Shown: positions 62,129 through 64,000 of the stretch, piece after piece
How the letters are laid out: every line of letters begins with the position of its first letter
Position numbering within the stretch: the first letter of the stretch is position 1
Source: Firmicutes bacterium CAG:194
GTDB taxonomy: Bacteria; Bacillota; Clostridia; Lachnospirales; Lachnospiraceae
Direction: 5' to 3'
DNA length: 64,000 nucleotides
Assembly: GCA_000432915.1 (NCBI GenBank)
Contig: HF995252.1
Span: 47,533 to 111,532 of the forward strand
Notes under the pieces: model-generated
What the model saw: only the letters and a program-made list of their open reading frames with translations
What the model was told of the DNA's origin: nothing
Databases searched by the model: none
Made by a program: the position numbers and the translations under genes

Positions 62129-62131
62129 TCA

Positions 62132-62230
62132 TTATGCTACAAAGCGGAAGTCCTGCGGGTTCGTCTGCATTTCCTCCATCATAGCAAGAATTTTCTGTTC
62201 GGTTGGAATATCTATCATACCAACCGCAGT
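62132..62230 (-). pseudogene. Possible 3' remnant of an unknown gene
   Basis: Read leftward, this stretch ends a frame with GMIDIPTEQKILAMMEEMQ and then a short tail ending RFVA and a stop. The codon pattern looks protein-like, while the frame upstream is clearly only the complement of rhuM. The terminator-like hairpin at 62085 lies just past the stop. I do not recognise the family. It would be what is left of a gene cut by the rhuM fragment. Confidence 0.35.
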
Positions 62231-62235
62231 ATTCC

Positions 62236-62996
62236 TACCAATTATTACAATCTGGATGTCATTATTTCCGTAGGTTACAGAGTAAACTCCATTCAGGCAA
62301 CCAAGTTCCGTATATGGGCAACCGGAATTTTGAAGGAATATATGATTAAGGGCTTTGCTATGGATGATGAGCGCCTGAAACAGGGTAAAACAGCTTTTGG
62401 AAAAGACTATTTTCGTGAATTGCTGGAAAGAGTTCGCTCCATCTGTGCTAGCGAACGCAGAATATGGCAACAGATAACCGATATTTTTGCAGTGTGCAGC
62501 ATTGATTATGATAGAGATTCCGATACCGCATATCATTTTTATGCCACTATACAGAATAAATTCCACTATGCCATTACCGGTAAAACAGCGACAGAAATTG
62601 TGTATAATCAGGCTGACCACACCAAGGAAAATATGGGCTTGACCACATGGAAAAATGCTCCCGATGGTCGTATTCTCAAATCTGATACACCGATTGCAAA
62701 AAAACTATTCGGACGAGAAACAGATTCGTCAGTCAGAACGTGCTGTTACAGGATATTTTGATTACATAGAGGATTTGATAGAACATGAAAATGTCTTTAC
62801 AATGGAAGAATTTTCGAAAAGCGTGAACGAGTTCCTTGCGTTCCGTAGATATGATATTTTAAAGGATAACGGACATATTTCCCATAAGCAGGCAATGGAG
62901 AAAGCATATCAGGAATATGATATTTTTAACAAGACACAACCAATCGAGTCTGATTTCGATAAGGTAGTTAAAGGATTGGCAAAGGCTGGGAAATAA
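62236..62996 (+). pseudogene. RhuM-family protein, 5'-truncated and frameshifted
   Basis: The frame YYNLDVIISVGYRVNS, FRIWATGILKEYMIKGF, DDERLKQGK and FGKDYFRELLERVRSI to KENMGLTTWKNAPDG is the core of the RhuM (virulence RhuM) family. The first 85 or so residues with the helix-turn-helix are missing, and no start is present at the junction near 62236. At an A7 tract (62698-62704) the frame moves: removing one A would join DTPIAK to NYSDEKQIRQSER, and the rest continues to 62996 (FTMEEFSKSVNEFLAFRRYD). RhuM proteins are often carried on islands and near restriction systems. AT-rich composition fits transfer. Confidence 0.8.
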
Positions 62997-63085
62997 CCGT
63001 AACAGGAAAGGTCAGTTATGAAACGAGAAGTATGGTTATACATAAATTTTTATCCGAAAAGCAAGTGATAATTCTCTTTTTAAAA

Positions 63086-63114
63086 TTGTGTTTATAAATC
63101 AAAAATGATACAAT
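63086..63114 (+). promoter_or_regulatory. Promoter of the second nitroreductase
   Basis: TTGTGT (63086-63091) and TACAAT (63109-63114), spacing 17, lie 30 bp before the start codon. Confidence 0.55.
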
Positions 63115-63144
63115 TTAAAAAATCGGAATTTTATGGAGAAAATC

Positions 63145-63735
63145 ATGATTCAAGAAATAGAAAACAGAAGAAGCATACGAAAATATAAACCTGATGCAGT
63201 CAGTAAAGAAATACTTGAGCATATAATATACAGCGCAACCTTGGCACCTTCCGCTAAAAACAGACAGCCATGGAAATTTATTGTATATCAGGGAAAAGAA
63301 AAAGACCGTTTAGTCGATGTGATGCGCAATGGGATTAACTCCGAAAAAAGCACCCACAAACTTATGCCGGAATGGGCTTTTGCCATTCCTGATGCCCAAA
63401 ATACGGTTCGGATTATGCAGGAAGCCCCGTGTCTGATTGTAGTACTTAACACAAATCAGCAAACGCCATTCGCAAACATTGAAAGTGAGCAGCGAATAGT
63501 AGAGATTTGTGATTCGTTGTCGATAGGCGCTTCTGTCGAAAATATGATACTGACCGCCACATCATATGGATTAGGTACCTTATGGATCGCAAATACTTGT
63601 TTTGCCTATAATGATCTAATCGATTTTATCGGAACTGAACATCAGCTGACCGGAATTGTTGCAGTTGGATTTGCGAATGAAAAACCAGCTAAAAGACCAC
63701 GGAAGCTATTTAAAGATATCATTGAATACAGATAA
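63145..63735 (+). CDS. Nitroreductase-family flavoprotein
   Basis: A 196-residue FMN-dependent oxidoreductase. FMN motifs are ENRRSIRKYKPDAVS and TLAPSAKNRQPWKFIVY; the C-terminal part has ATSYGLGTLWIANTCF and GIVAVGFANEKP. It differs from the nitroreductase at 35763 (QPW is kept, and the central lid is longer), so they are not recent copies. The ATG at 63145 follows TGGAGAA; an ATG at 63133 is in frame within that site. It is in the AT-rich right part of the window, directly before a MerR-type regulator, which could control or be co-transferred with it. Confidence 0.88.
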   Translation: MIQEIENRRSIRKYKPDAVSKEILEHIIYSATLAPSAKNRQPWKFIVYQGKEKDRLVDVMRNGINSEKSTHKLMPEWAFAIPDAQNTVRIMQEAPCLIVVLNTNQQTPFANIESEQRIVEICDSLSIGASVENMILTATSYGLGTLWIANTCFAYNDLIDFIGTEHQLTGIVAVGFANEKPAKRPRKLFKDIIEYR

Positions 63736-63784
63736 ATAGTTGTTTATCAAGCTGTTTAATTTTGAAAATTTCTTTGAAAAACTA

Positions 63785-63815
63785 TTGACTCCTACGTAAC
63801 GTAATAGTTTAGTGT
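63785..63815 (+). promoter_or_regulatory. MerR-type promoter with operator in a 19-bp spacer
   Basis: TTGACT (63785-63790) and TAGTGT (63810-63815) are 19 bp apart. The spacer region contains the dyad ACT-CCT-ACGT-A-ACGT-AAT-AGT. An over-long spacer carrying the operator is the hallmark of promoters activated by MerR proteins, so autoregulation is expected. Confidence 0.75.
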
Positions 63816-63841
63816 ATGCTTATCGAGAGGAGGAAATGACA

Positions 63842-64000
63842 ATGATGACGGTGAATGAAGTAAGTAAATTAACAGGAGTGAGTATACGCACTCTGCAGTA
63901 TTACGACACCATTGGACTCTTAAAACCTATTGAATATACAGAGTCAGGTTATAGGTTGTATGACGATACATCCTTGGAAAGGCTGCAACAAATTTTACTG
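63842..64000 (+). CDS. MerR-family transcriptional regulator, 3' end beyond window
   Basis: The first 53 residues are visible: TVNEVSKLTGVSIRTLQYYD is the MerR helix-turn-helix, followed by TIGLLKPIEYTESGYRLYDD and the start of the next helix. The effector domain is outside the window, so the ligand is unknown; the QYYD variant is common in the TipA/BmrR side of the family. The ATG at 63842 follows GAGAGGAGG with 8 bp spacing; 63836 and 63845 are alternatives. Confidence 0.9.
   Translation, partial: MMTVNEVSKLTGVSIRTLQYYDTIGLLKPIEYTESGYRLYDDTSLERLQQILL

Overview
The window looks like chromosome from a Gram-positive gut Clostridium-type bacterium, most likely of the family Lachnospiraceae. 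The reasons are the dgt-like/dnaG/rpoD/trmK/nif3 order, strong AGGAGG-type ribosome binding sites, a CIRCE-controlled groESL operon, a Trp-type T-box leader before a trpXYZ-like ABC transporter, a yjdF riboswitch, a GH9 cellulase, and folC-folE-HD-folP-folBK. Base composition is moderate over the housekeeping genes. It drops clearly over four accessory patches (about 0.6-3.1 kb, 18.76-19.6 kb, 21.7-22.05 kb and 62.1-64 kb).

Layout. 0-3.1 kb: the edge of a XerC/D-like recombinase, tRNA-Leu(AAG), and a 2.15-kb integrated element inserted at the 3' end of that tRNA. The element is bounded by a 23-bp direct repeat and carries a 5'-truncated integrase, a 5'-truncated HUH replication-initiator remnant and a GNAT acetyltransferase. 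3.1-6.8 kb: an AraC-type regulator with a disturbed N-terminus, divergent from a GH13 glucosidase, then an orphan FliD-like protein and tRNA-Leu(CAG). 6.9-14.2 kb: information-processing operon. 14.2-17.2 kb: hairpin repeats, RNase P RNA, and an MBOAT/SGNH O-acylation pair. 17.3-22.1 kb: a DRE-TIM aldolase, two large palindromes, and a probable 3.3-kb insertion holding a LUD-domain gene, riboswitch plus yjdF, an RCC1-type lipoprotein and a small membrane protein. 22.1-30.1 kb: hflX, two COG0523 metal-trafficking GTPases, a GH9 cellulase fused to BspA-like leucine-rich repeats, and a membrane protein. 30.1-34.0 kb: T-box, trpXYZ-like transporter and signal peptidase I. 34.1-38.3 kb: pyrBI, nitroreductase, MATE exporter and a CmpB-like membrane protein. 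38.4-43.5 kb: folate cluster and a DUF5050-like protein. 43.7-50.5 kb: pheA, ppx, ppk and two HAD phosphatases. 50.6-57.6 kb: a secreted Fn3 protein, a PHP phosphoesterase, a frameshifted ABC-F gene, an amidohydrolase, a diguanylate cyclase and a YjfB-like peptide. 57.8-64 kb: a degenerate GGDEF protein, a Cof phosphatase, groESL, a repeat cluster, a broken rhuM gene, a nitroreductase and the start of a MerR-family gene with its operator.

How the genes work together. Most of the window is ordinary housekeeping. Folate synthesis is nearly complete in one run, polyphosphate turnover is a ppx-ppk pair, pyrimidine control is by PyrI, and heat shock is by HrcA/CIRCE. The parts that need a second look are non-coding or degenerate. 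They are: a family of three-way-junction repeats with fixed ACGAG/CGAGT flanks and co-varying stems (30.5 kb and twice at 61.9 kb); a nearly complete 190-bp palindrome at 18.55 kb beside a second palindrome; the miniature tRNA-Leu element whose two genes lost their 5' ends at one junction; a 40-bp tandem duplication that shifts the frame at the end of the ABC-F gene; and an A7-tract frameshift in rhuM. All function calls come from reading motifs by eye; no database search was run.
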